A DNA stretch of 64,000 nt. It comes from Oceanihabitans sediminis. GTDB taxonomy: Bacteria > Bacteroidota > Bacteroidia > Flavobacteriales > Flavobacteriaceae. The stretch is from contig NZ_QPIG01000004.1 in the NCBI RefSeq assembly GCF_003337215.1, forward strand, positions 124,001 to 188,000, in the 5' to 3' direction. Both the position numbers and the translations under genes were made by a program. Positions 51,516 to 59,885 of the stretch are shown here, piece by piece (the stretch's first letter is position 1; every line of letters starts with the position of its first letter). The notes below the pieces were generated by a model. The model made no database searches, was not told the origin of the DNA, and saw only the letters and a program-made list of their open reading frames with translations.

Positions 51516-52328
51516 CTAACCTAATGCTACTGCCATTTGCTCCTGTAACTCTTTTGCTTTTTCTGCAGCTGCTTGTGCAAAATCTTCTTGACTGGAAGCG
51601 TATATAATTCCTCTAGAAGAATTTATAAGCAGTCCTACTTGCTCGTTCATTCCGTATTTACAGACATCCTGCAAGTTACCACCTTGTGCTCCTACTCCTG
51701 GAACCAATAAAAAACTATCCGGTACAATTTTTCTTATTTCTGTAAAGTACTCCGCTTTAGTAGCTCCAACAACATACATCAAGTTTTCGGAATTCTCCCA
51801 AGTTTTAGAAGTCTCTAAAACTTGTTTGTACAATTCTTTTCCATCGACTTGTTTCGTTTGAAAATCGAAAGCCCCTGTATTTGAAGTCAAAGCCAATAGG
51901 ATAGTATGTTTGTTATTGAAAGCTAAGAAAGGCTCTACAGAATCTTTCCCCATATACGGAGCAACAGTAACACTATCAAAATTTAAATCCTCTAAAAATG
52001 CTTTCGCATACATGGTACTTGTATTACCAATATCTCCACGTTTAGCATCTGCAATCGTGAATATTTCTGGGTGGTTTTCATTGATATAATTGATGGTTTT
52101 TTCTAAAGACTTCCATCCTTTTAATCCGTAAGCTTCATAAAAAGCCGTATTCGGTTTATAAGCTACACACAAGTGGTGTGTAGCATCTATAATTGCTTTA
52201 TTGAAAGCAAAAATAGGGTCTTCTTCTTTTAAAAGATGTTGTGGGATTTTATGTATATCTACATCTAATCCTATACAAAGAAAGGATTTCTTTTTTTGAA
52301 TCTGGCTTACAAGTTCTTTTGTAGTCAT
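51516..52328 (-). CDS. pyrF: Orotidine 5'-phosphate decarboxylase (type 2)
   Basis: Makes UMP from OMP, the last de novo pyrimidine step. The 270 residues have [14 protein letters not shown] at the N-terminus, the catalytic [15 protein letters not shown] (Asp-Lys-x-Asp quartet), and the phosphate-binding [14 protein letters not shown] with SSRGIIYAS. Length and the DAKRGDI motif fit the type 2 group. It lies between prfA (own terminator) and the BtuF-like gene. Confidence 0.95.
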   Translation of the reverse strand: MTTKELVSQIQKKKSFLCIGLDVDIHKIPQHLLKEEDPIFAFNKAIIDATHHLCVAYKPNTAFYEAYGLKGWKSLEKTINYINENHPEIFTIADAKRGDIGNTSTMYAKAFLEDLNFDSVTVAPYMGKDSVEPFLAFNNKHTILLALTSNTGAFDFQTKQVDGKELYKQVLETSKTWENSENLMYVVGATKAEYFTEIRKIVPDSFLLVPGVGAQGGNLQDVCKYGMNEQVGLLINSSRGIIYASSQEDFAQAAAEKAKELQEQMAVALG

Positions 52329-52428
52329 GAATAATACTTTGTATTTCTGTGAAGCAACACAGAGTCTATTTTTATAATTGAAAGATTTAACACCTAGTAC
52401 AAATGAATAAATCCTTAGTATTTGTCAC

Positions 52429-52453
52429 TAAAAAAAGCCTCAAAAAGAGGCTT
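52429..52453 (-). terminator. Terminator after prfA
   Basis: AAGCCTC (52435-52441), AAAAA loop, GAGGCTT (52447-52453), followed on the minus strand by seven T residues. Confidence 0.82.
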
Positions 52454-52457
52454 GGTT

Positions 52458-53534
52458 TTAAATATGTTCGTCGCTGGCTTTCAACTTTTCAGTGTTTTCT
52501 GCCAACTGCAATTCGTCAATTATTTTTTGAATATCTCCGTTAACAATATTACTTAAATCGTAAAGTGTTAATCCTATTCTGTGATCAGTTACACGTCCTT
52601 GCGGATAGTTATAAGTTCTAATTTTAGCACTTCTATCTCCAGATGTCACCATGGTACCACGTAAAGCAGCATCTTCTTCCATCTTTTTTGCAAGTTCTAA
52701 ATCATATAAACGAGAACGTAAAACTTTAAAAGCTTTTTCCTTGTTTTTATGCTGTGATTTCTGGTCTTGACATTGCGCTACTAATCCTGTTGGAATATGT
52801 GTTAAACGTACTGCAGAATATGTTGTATTTACCGACTGTCCTCCTGGTCCTGATGAACAGAAAAAATCGATACGAACATCTTTTGGGTTGATTTCTACAT
52901 CAAACTCTTCGGCTTCTGGAAACACCATTACCGTTGCAGCACTAGTATGAACACGTCCTTGCGTTTCGGTTTGAGGAACACGTTGTACACGGTGCACGCC
53001 AGCTTCAAATTTTAAAGTTCCGTAAACATCTTCACCAGAAACTTCAAATTGAATTTCCTTAAATCCACCATTAGTTCCTTCACTATAATCTACCGTATCT
53101 ACTTTCCAACCTTTACTTTCACAGTACTTAGAATACATTCTAAATAAATCTCCTGCAAAAATACTAGCCTCATCTCCTCCTGTTCCTGCTCTTAATTCAA
53201 CAACAGCATTTTTAGAATCTTGAGGATCTTTAGGAATTAATAATAATCTTATTTCCTCTTCTAGTTTCGGTATTCTTTCTTTAGCTTCGTCATACTGCAA
53301 CTTGGCCATTTCTACCATTTCTGCATCACTTCCGTCTGAAATTATTTCTTCTGCTTCTGCTAAATTATTTGTGTACTCGATATATTGCTCACGCTTATCC
53401 ATTAATAAACGTAAGTCTTTATACTCTTTATTTAATTCTACATAACGCTTTTGATCTGAAATAATATCTGGTTGAATGATTAAATCACTTACCTCATCAA
53501 AACGTTGTTTTATAATTTGTAACTTATCTAACAT
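52458..53534 (-). CDS. prfA: Peptide chain release factor 1
   Basis: Reads UAA and UAG stop codons and triggers peptide release. The 358 residues have the RF1 decoding loop [18 protein letters not shown] (PxT motif as expected for RF1, not the SPF of RF2), then [20 protein letters not shown] with the catalytic GGQ. No internal frameshift is present, so it is not prfB. It has its own promoter box (53556-53563) and terminator. Confidence 0.97.
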   Translation of the reverse strand: MLDKLQIIKQRFDEVSDLIIQPDIISDQKRYVELNKEYKDLRLLMDKREQYIEYTNNLAEAEEIISDGSDAEMVEMAKLQYDEAKERIPKLEEEIRLLLIPKDPQDSKNAVVELRAGTGGDEASIFAGDLFRMYSKYCESKGWKVDTVDYSEGTNGGFKEIQFEVSGEDVYGTLKFEAGVHRVQRVPQTETQGRVHTSAATVMVFPEAEEFDVEINPKDVRIDFFCSSGPGGQSVNTTYSAVRLTHIPTGLVAQCQDQKSQHKNKEKAFKVLRSRLYDLELAKKMEEDAALRGTMVTSGDRSAKIRTYNYPQGRVTDHRIGLTLYDLSNIVNGDIQKIIDELQLAENTEKLKASDEHI

Positions 53535-53555
53535 GTACTATTTTAAATTGTGAGT

Positions 53556-53563
53556 CAAAAATA
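53556..53563 (-). promoter_or_regulatory. -7 box of the prfA promoter
   Basis: TATTTTTG on the minus strand, matching TAnnTTTG, 21 bases before the ATG at 53534. Confidence 0.55.
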
Positions 53564-53654
53564 CGATAATTTATGGATTTCTGAATTTTTTAGTTTCGTG
53601 TATTTTAAGAAATTTATCTTATTGAAAATATTTTATCTAAGAAAGCCATACAAA

Positions 53655-53688
53655 AACAAAAAGGGAAGCCATAAACAACTCCCCTTTT
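53655..53688 (-). terminator. Terminator after nrdJ
   Basis: AAAAGGG (53659-53665) pairs with CCCTTTT (53682-53688); stem continues with two more pairs (one mismatch), followed on the minus strand by a T-rich tract. Confidence 0.7.
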
Positions 53689-53708
53689 AAATGCATATTA
53701 ATTAAGGT

Positions 53709-56267
53709 CTATCCACACTTAGAAGAACCACAGTCCTTACAAGTTAAGCAACCTTCTTGGTAGATTAAATTGCTAGAATCACAGTTAGAACACGTCTGAC
53801 CTTTAGCCTGTGTACCATCTTCCACATAGCGCTTTAAAGCTCTAACCACACCATTTTTCCAGGTATTTATAGATTCGCTATCTAACTGTAAACTATTAAT
53901 TAAGTCTACAATTTTCTCAATAGGCATTCCATGACGCAAAGTACTTGAGATTAGTTTTGCATAGTTCCAATACTCTGGATTAAACTTATGTGATAAGCCT
54001 TCAATAGTGGTTTTATAACCTCTTTTGTTTTGATATTGAAAATCATAACGAGTAGAACCGTCTTCGTTTTTACTTTTAATTATCACTCCATTTTCTACCC
54101 ATCTCGGCATTAAAATTCCGTCCTCATCATCTGCTAATCCGGTAAACACCTCATAAGGCTTCCCTTCAATTAGTCCGATAAACGCAATCCATTTTTCTTT
54201 ATTATTTTGGAAACGCACAACATCTGCTTCTAAAACTTGCGGACGTTTTGTAGGGAATGCTGTTAAAACTTCTTGGTTTTCTTGTTCGGTTTTTTCTTCA
54301 TTAGATATTAAAACCCCAGAACGAGACCCATCTCTATAAACCGTTACTCCTTTACATCCTGCTTCCCAAGCTTCTAAATATAATTTTCCAACCAACTCTT
54401 CTGTTGCATCGTTTGGTAAATTGATAGTGACACTAATAGAGTGATCTACCCATTTTTGAACAGCTCCTTGCATGCTTACTTTGCTCAACCAATCTACATC
54501 ATTAGAAGTTGCTTGGTAATACGGTGATTTTTTCACCATTTCATCTAATTCTTTTTGATCGTAATTATCTGAAACCTCATAACCATTCACTTCCATCCAT
54601 TGCTTGAATCTGTGGTGGAAAACCACATATTCCTCCCAAGAATCTCCTACCTCATCAACGAAATCTACACGTACATTTTTATCGTTAGGATTTACTTTTC
54701 TTCTTCGTTTATAAACCGGCATAAATACAGGCTCAATTCCAGAGGAAGTTTGTGTCATCAAGCTAGTAGTTCCTGTTGGAGCTATAGTTAATAATGCAAT
54801 ATTTCTACGTCCGTGCTCCAACATTTCATAATAAAGTTTATCGTCTGCTTCTTTTAAACGTTGTATAAACGGATTATTTTTTTCTCTTTCTGCATCGAAA
54901 ATAGCGAAAGGACCTCTATCTTTTGCTGTATAAACCGAAGCTCTATATGCTTCAATTCCTAGAGTTTTATGCACTTCAACAGAAAAAGCATTTCCTGCTT
55001 CACTTCCGTATTTAATTCCTAAAGCAGCAAGCATATCTCCTTCTGCAGTAATACCAATTCCTGTTCTACGTCCTTCTTCTGCTTTCTTTTGAATATTTAA
55101 CCAAAGATTTCTTTCAATAGATTTTACTTCAGCCGATTCTGGATCTGCATCAATCTTAGCTATAATATTGTCGATTTTCTCTAATTCTAAATCGATAATA
55201 TCATCCATGATACGTTGTGCAACGTGGATGTGCTTTTTAAATAATTCGAAATTGAAAGTCGCCTTATCTGTAAAAGGGTTTTCAACATAAGAAAATAAGT
55301 TCATTGCCAACAAACGACAAGAGTCATATGGACATAAAGGAATTTCACCACAAGGGTTTGTTGAAACCGTTTTGTAACCTAAATCAGCATAGCAATCTGG
55401 AACAGATTCGTTAATAATAGTATCCCAAAATAAGATACCTGGCTCGGCAGATTTCCATGCATTATGTACTATCTTTTTCCAAATTTTATTGGCTTCAATA
55501 GTTTTAGTGAATTTTGGGTTCTCACTAAATATTGGGTATTTCTGTGTATAAGTTTCGTTTGCCTTAACAGCCTCCATGAAGGCATCATCAATTCTTACAG
55601 AAACATTTGCTCCTGTAACCTTACCTTGCTCTAGTTTAGCATCAATAAAATCCTCTGAGTCTGGATGATTGATAGAAACGGAAAGCATTAATGCCCCACG
55701 GCGTCCATCTTGAGCAACTTCACGTGTAGAATTAGAATAACGCTCCATAAAAGGAACCACCCCTGTAGATGTTAAAGCAGAATTTTTTACTGCAGATCCT
55801 TTTGGGCGAATGTGTGATAAATCGTGACCAACACCTCCTCGACGTTTCATTAATTGCACCTGCTCTTGATCAATTTTCATAATCCCTCCATAAGAATCGG
55901 AATCTCCATCGTTACCAATTACAAAACAGTTAGAAAGTGATGCAATTTGGTACGGATTACCAATTCCTGCCATTGGGCTCCCCTGAGGTACAATATATTT
56001 AAAGTCTTTTATTAAATCGAAAATGGTTTCTTCCGATAATGGATTAGGATAACGAGTTTCAATCCTTGCAATTTCTTTTGCGATACGTCTATGCATATCG
56101 TTTGGTGTTAATTCGTATAAATTGCCTTCAGAATCTTTTAAAGCATATTTATTTATCCAAACGCGAGCTGCTAAATCATCGCCTTTAAAGTATTTAACAG
56201 ATGCTTCAAAAGCATCTTCTTGGGTGTAAGTTTTAGGCTTAACAACAGTATTGGTTTTTGTTGACAT
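53709..56267 (-). CDS. nrdJ: Adenosylcobalamin-dependent (class II) ribonucleotide reductase
   Basis: Reduces ribonucleotides to deoxyribonucleotides with a B12-derived radical, without oxygen. The 852 residues include MKRRGGVGHDLSHIRPKGS, STNPCGEIPLCPYDSCR (active-site cysteine, glutamate and asparagine), APTGTTSLMTQTSSGIEPVF, a TSCPD-type region near the C-terminus (YWNYAKLISSTLRHGMPIEK), and a cysteine-rich zinc-like tail (CSNCDSSN, CLTCKDCGSSKCG) that recycles the active-site disulfide. No nrdB gene is nearby, as expected for class II. Some family members are annotated as vitamin B12-dependent reductase. A weak box AATATTTG lies upstream (56321-56328). Confidence 0.95.
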   Translation of the reverse strand: MSTKTNTVVKPKTYTQEDAFEASVKYFKGDDLAARVWINKYALKDSEGNLYELTPNDMHRRIAKEIARIETRYPNPLSEETIFDLIKDFKYIVPQGSPMAGIGNPYQIASLSNCFVIGNDGDSDSYGGIMKIDQEQVQLMKRRGGVGHDLSHIRPKGSAVKNSALTSTGVVPFMERYSNSTREVAQDGRRGALMLSVSINHPDSEDFIDAKLEQGKVTGANVSVRIDDAFMEAVKANETYTQKYPIFSENPKFTKTIEANKIWKKIVHNAWKSAEPGILFWDTIINESVPDCYADLGYKTVSTNPCGEIPLCPYDSCRLLAMNLFSYVENPFTDKATFNFELFKKHIHVAQRIMDDIIDLELEKIDNIIAKIDADPESAEVKSIERNLWLNIQKKAEEGRRTGIGITAEGDMLAALGIKYGSEAGNAFSVEVHKTLGIEAYRASVYTAKDRGPFAIFDAEREKNNPFIQRLKEADDKLYYEMLEHGRRNIALLTIAPTGTTSLMTQTSSGIEPVFMPVYKRRRKVNPNDKNVRVDFVDEVGDSWEEYVVFHHRFKQWMEVNGYEVSDNYDQKELDEMVKKSPYYQATSNDVDWLSKVSMQGAVQKWVDHSISVTINLPNDATEELVGKLYLEAWEAGCKGVTVYRDGSRSGVLISNEEKTEQENQEVLTAFPTKRPQVLEADVVRFQNNKEKWIAFIGLIEGKPYEVFTGLADDEDGILMPRWVENGVIIKSKNEDGSTRYDFQYQNKRGYKTTIEGLSHKFNPEYWNYAKLISSTLRHGMPIEKIVDLINSLQLDSESINTWKNGVVRALKRYVEDGTQAKGQTCSNCDSSNLIYQEGCLTCKDCGSSKCG

Positions 56268-56446
56268 ATTCTGGATTAAATTTTAATATTTCACATTCTA
56301 CATTGAAGGTGTAAAGAACGCAAATATTTTCAACTTTAAAGAATATAAATTTTTCAAAGTTTACAAAAATTTACAACAAAATACTGAATACCAATACGCT
56401 AACAATTTATCAACATCAAAAAGTTAACAAATAAATTTGCTTTATA

Positions 56447-57427
56447 TTAAAAGTCAAAAACAACTCCAATTCCCAAAATCTGCTTCCACTGTATCTTGGC
56501 AGCTTCTTCCACATACTCCTCTTCCTCACCTTCTTCATGCACAGCTATAAGGTTTCTAACGTCGTTATCAAACTTTAAATGCGAGCCTAAATTTGCTCTA
56601 ATATAACTATTGACTTTAAAATCTAAATTCACTTGCCAATCTACATCAATATTTCCGAAGTCGTTTATATAGTCGGTATAAAAACTCGCAAGGTGCTTCA
56701 TATAAATATTAGTGGCTATTTCTGTTTCGTAAGCATTGGTAAACAAAATACCGAATTCGGTTCGAACCCTACTACCTTCTCTAATTAAATTCCCTTCTGC
56801 ATCATAAACAGCAGCAGTAACACCAAAAGCCCCTGAATTTGCTAACCTTTGATCCAAAACAAATGTTGATTTTAATGTTGCTGGAGAAAAATACAGAGAA
56901 AGTGTTTCGATATTTTTACCATACTCAAAACCCATTCCGTAGAACAGATAACCTGGAGCCATTAGTTTAGATATAGATGTATCGGTGTTTGGATAAGAAT
57001 ATCCACTAGTAAATTGTGTTTTAAAATTAAACCTAGATGTAAAAAACCAATTACTTAGCGTATCTCTTCTATAACCAACATTAGAATTTACCTCAAAAAC
57101 ATCCTCCGTTTTTCTAAGCTCCTGATCTTGCTGCTTATTAACCCCGTATCTAACTTTTAAGTTATTATTCCAATAAAAGTTTTTGTATTTATAATTAGCC
57201 TGACTGGCAAAACCTAATAAAGCTGAAATAGAATTACTACCTCCAGAATTCCAGTTAACAAAAGCAACCTCACTTACATCTAAAGTTGCTACGTTTTTCT
57301 TACTCCATTTAGAAGGCAACTTCTTCTCTTTTTTACCATCTGCCAACGAATCCGGTTCCGCTATATCATATTGCGAATAAGCAAACTGCACGACAAAAAT
57401 AAACACAAAAAATAGTACCTTTCTCAT
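56447..57427 (-). CDS. DUF3078 outer-membrane beta-barrel-like protein
   Basis: The 326-residue protein has a signal peptide (MRKVLFFVFIFVVQFAYSQ). The body is DUF3078: ATLDVSEVAFVNWNSGGSNS, then alternating strands such as YKNFYWNNNLKVRYGVNKQQ, WFFTSRFNFKTQFTSGYSYP and EYGKNIETLSLYFSPATLKS, ending in an aromatic GVVFDF, typical of outer-membrane barrels. Function unknown. It lies between purM and nrdJ with no strong hairpin on either side. Confidence 0.88.
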   Translation of the reverse strand: MRKVLFFVFIFVVQFAYSQYDIAEPDSLADGKKEKKLPSKWSKKNVATLDVSEVAFVNWNSGGSNSISALLGFASQANYKYKNFYWNNNLKVRYGVNKQQDQELRKTEDVFEVNSNVGYRRDTLSNWFFTSRFNFKTQFTSGYSYPNTDTSISKLMAPGYLFYGMGFEYGKNIETLSLYFSPATLKSTFVLDQRLANSGAFGVTAAVYDAEGNLIREGSRVRTEFGILFTNAYETEIATNIYMKHLASFYTDYINDFGNIDVDWQVNLDFKVNSYIRANLGSHLKFDNDVRNLIAVHEEGEEEEYVEEAAKIQWKQILGIGVVFDF

Positions 57428-57516
57428 AAACCAAATAATTGAAACCGCTAAAAGTAATAATTAAACCTAGCTTTTATAAATATTTAAGATATTTTAACGA
57501 ATCTAATAAGCTAGAA

Positions 57517-58695
57517 TTAATATTTGAATTCTCCGAATTCACTTTTAATTGTTAATTGTTTGTTTTCTGAAGCTTCTACGCGACCAATTATTTTCGCATC
57601 TACTTGGAAAGATTTTGAAATTGCGATAATATCTTCTGCAACTTCCGGAGCCACATACAATTCCATTCTATGACCACAGTTAAACACTTGATACATCTCC
57701 TTCCAATCTGTTTTAGATTGCTCCTGAATAAGTTTAAACAACGGCGGAACTTCAAACATATTATCTTTTATAATATGTAAATTATCTATAAAGTGAAGTA
57801 TTTTAGTTTGTGCACCACCAGAACAGTGAACCATTCCGTGTAAAGTATCACTATGGTATTTGGATAAAATAGCTTTTATGATTGGAGCATAGGTTCTTGT
57901 TGGAGATAAAACCAACTTACCTGCGTCTATTGGAGCGTCTTGAACTGCATCTGTCAATTTTGTACTCCCCGAATACACTAGATCTTCTGGTACTGCAGCA
58001 TCAAAACTTTCTGGATATTTTTCAGCTAAATATTTATGAAACACATCATGTCTTGCAGAAGTTAATCCGTTAGACCCCATTCCTCCATTATACTCCTTCT
58101 CATAACTTGCTTGACCAAAACTTTCTAAACCAACAATAACATCTCCTGGCTTTATGTTAGCATTATCAATAACATTTTCACGTTTCATTCTTGCAGTCAC
58201 CGTAGAATCTACAATAATCGTTCTCACCAAATCTCCTACATCTGCAGTTTCCCCTCCTGTTGAGTGAATAGTTACTCCGTGCGATTTTAAATCTTGAATA
58301 AGTTCTTCTGTACCATTTATAATTGCCGAAATAACTTCTCCCGGAATTAGGTTTTTATTTCTTCCTATAGTAGAAGACAACATAATATTATCTGTTGCAC
58401 CAACACACAGTAAGTCATCAATATTCATAATTAATGCATCCTGAGCAATACCTTTCCAAACAGAAAGATCTCCTGTTTCCCTCCAATACATATAAGCTAG
58501 GGAAGATTTTGTTCCTGCACCATCGGCATGCATGATTAAGCAATAATCATCATCTCCGGTTAAATAATCTGGAACTATTTTACAGAAAGCTTTTGGAAAT
58601 AACCCCTTGTCTATATTTTTTATAGCATTATGCACATCTTCTTTGGAAGCGGACACTCCTCTTTGCGCATATCTTTTACTTACATCTTGGCTCAT
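57517..58695 (-). CDS. purM: Phosphoribosylformylglycinamidine cyclo-ligase (AIR synthase)
   Basis: Purine-synthesis enzyme that closes the imidazole ring of AIR, ATP-dependent. The 392 residues begin QDVSKRYAQRGVSASKEDVH and carry DDYCLIMHADGAGTKSSLAY, MNIDDLLCVGATDNIM, IHSTGGETADVGDLVRT, GDVIVGLESFGQASYEKEYN, HCSGGAQTKILHF and VFNCGHRMELYV, the PurM order of motifs, though longer and more diverged than the E. coli enzyme, as in other Bacteroidota. It has its own promoter box. Confidence 0.93.
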   Translation of the reverse strand: MSQDVSKRYAQRGVSASKEDVHNAIKNIDKGLFPKAFCKIVPDYLTGDDDYCLIMHADGAGTKSSLAYMYWRETGDLSVWKGIAQDALIMNIDDLLCVGATDNIMLSSTIGRNKNLIPGEVISAIINGTEELIQDLKSHGVTIHSTGGETADVGDLVRTIIVDSTVTARMKRENVIDNANIKPGDVIVGLESFGQASYEKEYNGGMGSNGLTSARHDVFHKYLAEKYPESFDAAVPEDLVYSGSTKLTDAVQDAPIDAGKLVLSPTRTYAPIIKAILSKYHSDTLHGMVHCSGGAQTKILHFIDNLHIIKDNMFEVPPLFKLIQEQSKTDWKEMYQVFNCGHRMELYVAPEVAEDIIAISKSFQVDAKIIGRVEASENKQLTIKSEFGEFKY

Positions 58696-58713
58696 GAGTA
58701 CAATTTTGAGCTA

Positions 58714-58721
58714 CAAAAATA
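58714..58721 (-). promoter_or_regulatory. -7 box of the purM promoter
   Basis: TATTTTTG on the minus strand, matching TAnnTTTG, 18 bases before the ATG at 58695. Confidence 0.55.
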
Positions 58722-58735
58722 AGAATTGTATTTTG

Positions 58736-59419
58736 TTATTTATACTTTATTGGATTGGAATTTATAATTGTTGGCTCGTCATCTGAAATTCTTTGTTTTT
58801 TTGTAATTCTTGTTTTTCCGAGGTAATAATTAATCCCCAAACCAACACGCCAAAAAGAAACATTAGACTCCCCGAAAATTCTTTCATCAAAATGTACCAA
58901 GAACGTATGGTTATATTCTGCAAAAACTTTAATCCCAAACCCATGTTTTAACATATACTCACCACCAAAACCTCCTTGAACTTTCAGACCTTTTTCAGAA
59001 AACTTATCAGTAGTTTTCATTCCTCCACCCAAATACACATAAGGAGTAATAAAACTATCTGGCATCAAAACACTTTCTAGGTTTAAATCTAAAGACATAA
59101 AACTTTTGTTTAGCTTTTTATCATACTCTAAGCTAAAGGCGTTGAATGTTAAATTGAAATTTAAATAAGGAGTCACATGCTGTTTATAGCCTAGCTGACC
59201 ATAAAACCCATAAGAACCTCCAGCTTCACCATTACTTATTAAGGAAGCACCTAAGCCCCCCGTAAGAACATTGTTTCCCCTGTATTCATAAAAATAATCG
59301 TGAGAACTACGAATAGGAGGTTTAACATTGGTCGCTGTAGATTGTGCAAACCCGAACGCTACACATAAAAACATAAAAAGAAATAAGCTAAAAGGTTTCA
59401 AACAAGAACTCATAGACAC
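58736..59419 (-). CDS. Outer-membrane beta-barrel protein (TraO/porin-like)
   Basis: The 227-residue protein has a signal peptide (CLKPFSLFLFMFLCVAFGFAQ), then about eight amphipathic strands: NVLTGGLGASLISNGEAGGS, YGFYGQLGYKQHVTPYLNFN, MSLDLNLESVLMPDSFITPY, VYLGGGMKTTD, GFGGEYMLKHGFGIKVFAEY, FWRVGLGINYYLG. This looks like a small outer-membrane barrel of the TraO/OmpW type seen in Bacteroidota. No transfer genes nearby, so conjugation is not implied. A short basic tail follows the last strand. Confidence 0.75.
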   Translation of the reverse strand: MSMSSCLKPFSLFLFMFLCVAFGFAQSTATNVKPPIRSSHDYFYEYRGNNVLTGGLGASLISNGEAGGSYGFYGQLGYKQHVTPYLNFNLTFNAFSLEYDKKLNKSFMSLDLNLESVLMPDSFITPYVYLGGGMKTTDKFSEKGLKVQGGFGGEYMLKHGFGIKVFAEYNHTFLVHFDERIFGESNVSFWRVGLGINYYLGKTRITKKQRISDDEPTIINSNPIKYK

Positions 59420-59450
59420 AGGAATTTAATGACAAAATATTTTTTAAAAC

Positions 59451-59487
59451 AACAAAGACAATCGAATACAATTCGCTTGCCTTTGTT
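59451..59487 (-). terminator. Possible terminator after the 46-residue secreted peptide gene
   Basis: AACAAAG (59451-59457) and CTTTGTT (59481-59487) with an inner stem CGAAT (59463-59467)/ATTCG (59471-59475) and an internal loop between. On the minus strand a T-rich stretch follows. Imperfect. Confidence 0.4.
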
Positions 59488-59548
59488 ATTCTTTAGGTAA
59501 AGTTATTTCTAACAACAAACAACTCACTACAAACCATATTTAATTTTT

Positions 59549-59689
59549 TTACTTATTAATAGTTACCACTGGGTTACTGTTTTGTACTAAGTCATTTTTT
59601 AATCCCTGTTCGTCTTGTCCCTTATTAGTTTGCGAAAAAATAAAAGTAGCAACCAAAAGCACTAAGACGCTAATTATTAGCCTCTTCAT
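59549..59689 (-). CDS. Small secreted peptide (46 residues)
   Basis: Starts at the ATG at 59689 (MKRLIISVLVLLVATFIFSQ), a clear signal peptide ending SQ/T, followed by a 26-residue polar mature part (TNKGQDEQGLKNDLVQNSNP ...). A longer opening frame from 59761 has a GTG-less hydrophobic extension and is not preferred. Lies between glnN and the beta-barrel protein. Function unknown; may be a small exported peptide or a tail of a degenerate gene. Confidence 0.5.
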   Translation of the reverse strand: MKRLIISVLVLLVATFIFSQTNKGQDEQGLKNDLVQNSNPVVTINK

Positions 59690-59830
59690 TTTAAATTGAT
59701 TATTGATTAATAGCAATACTAATATACGAAAAACCTCATAACACACTATAAACCACACCATTAATTCGTTAAGGTGTATTTTAATTTAGCCAAAACGCAG
59801 TAGTTTAAGAATTCACCTACAAGTTAACCC

Positions 59831-59865
59831 CAAAAAAAAAGGCCATTTTTTTCAAAATGACCTTT
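59831..59865 (-). terminator. Terminator after glnN
   Basis: AAAGGCCATTTT (59838-59849) and AAAATGACCTTT (59854-59865) form a 12-bp stem with one mismatch and a 4-base loop; on the minus strand it ends with a run of nine T. Confidence 0.82.
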
Positions 59866-59885
59866 ACTTTATATTTTTCAAAAGC

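Noticed and set aside
56428-56443. Plus-strand TAAATTTGC sequence near the end of the DUF3078 gene, looking like a promoter
   Set aside because: It points into the 3' end of a minus-strand gene and no plus-strand gene follows.
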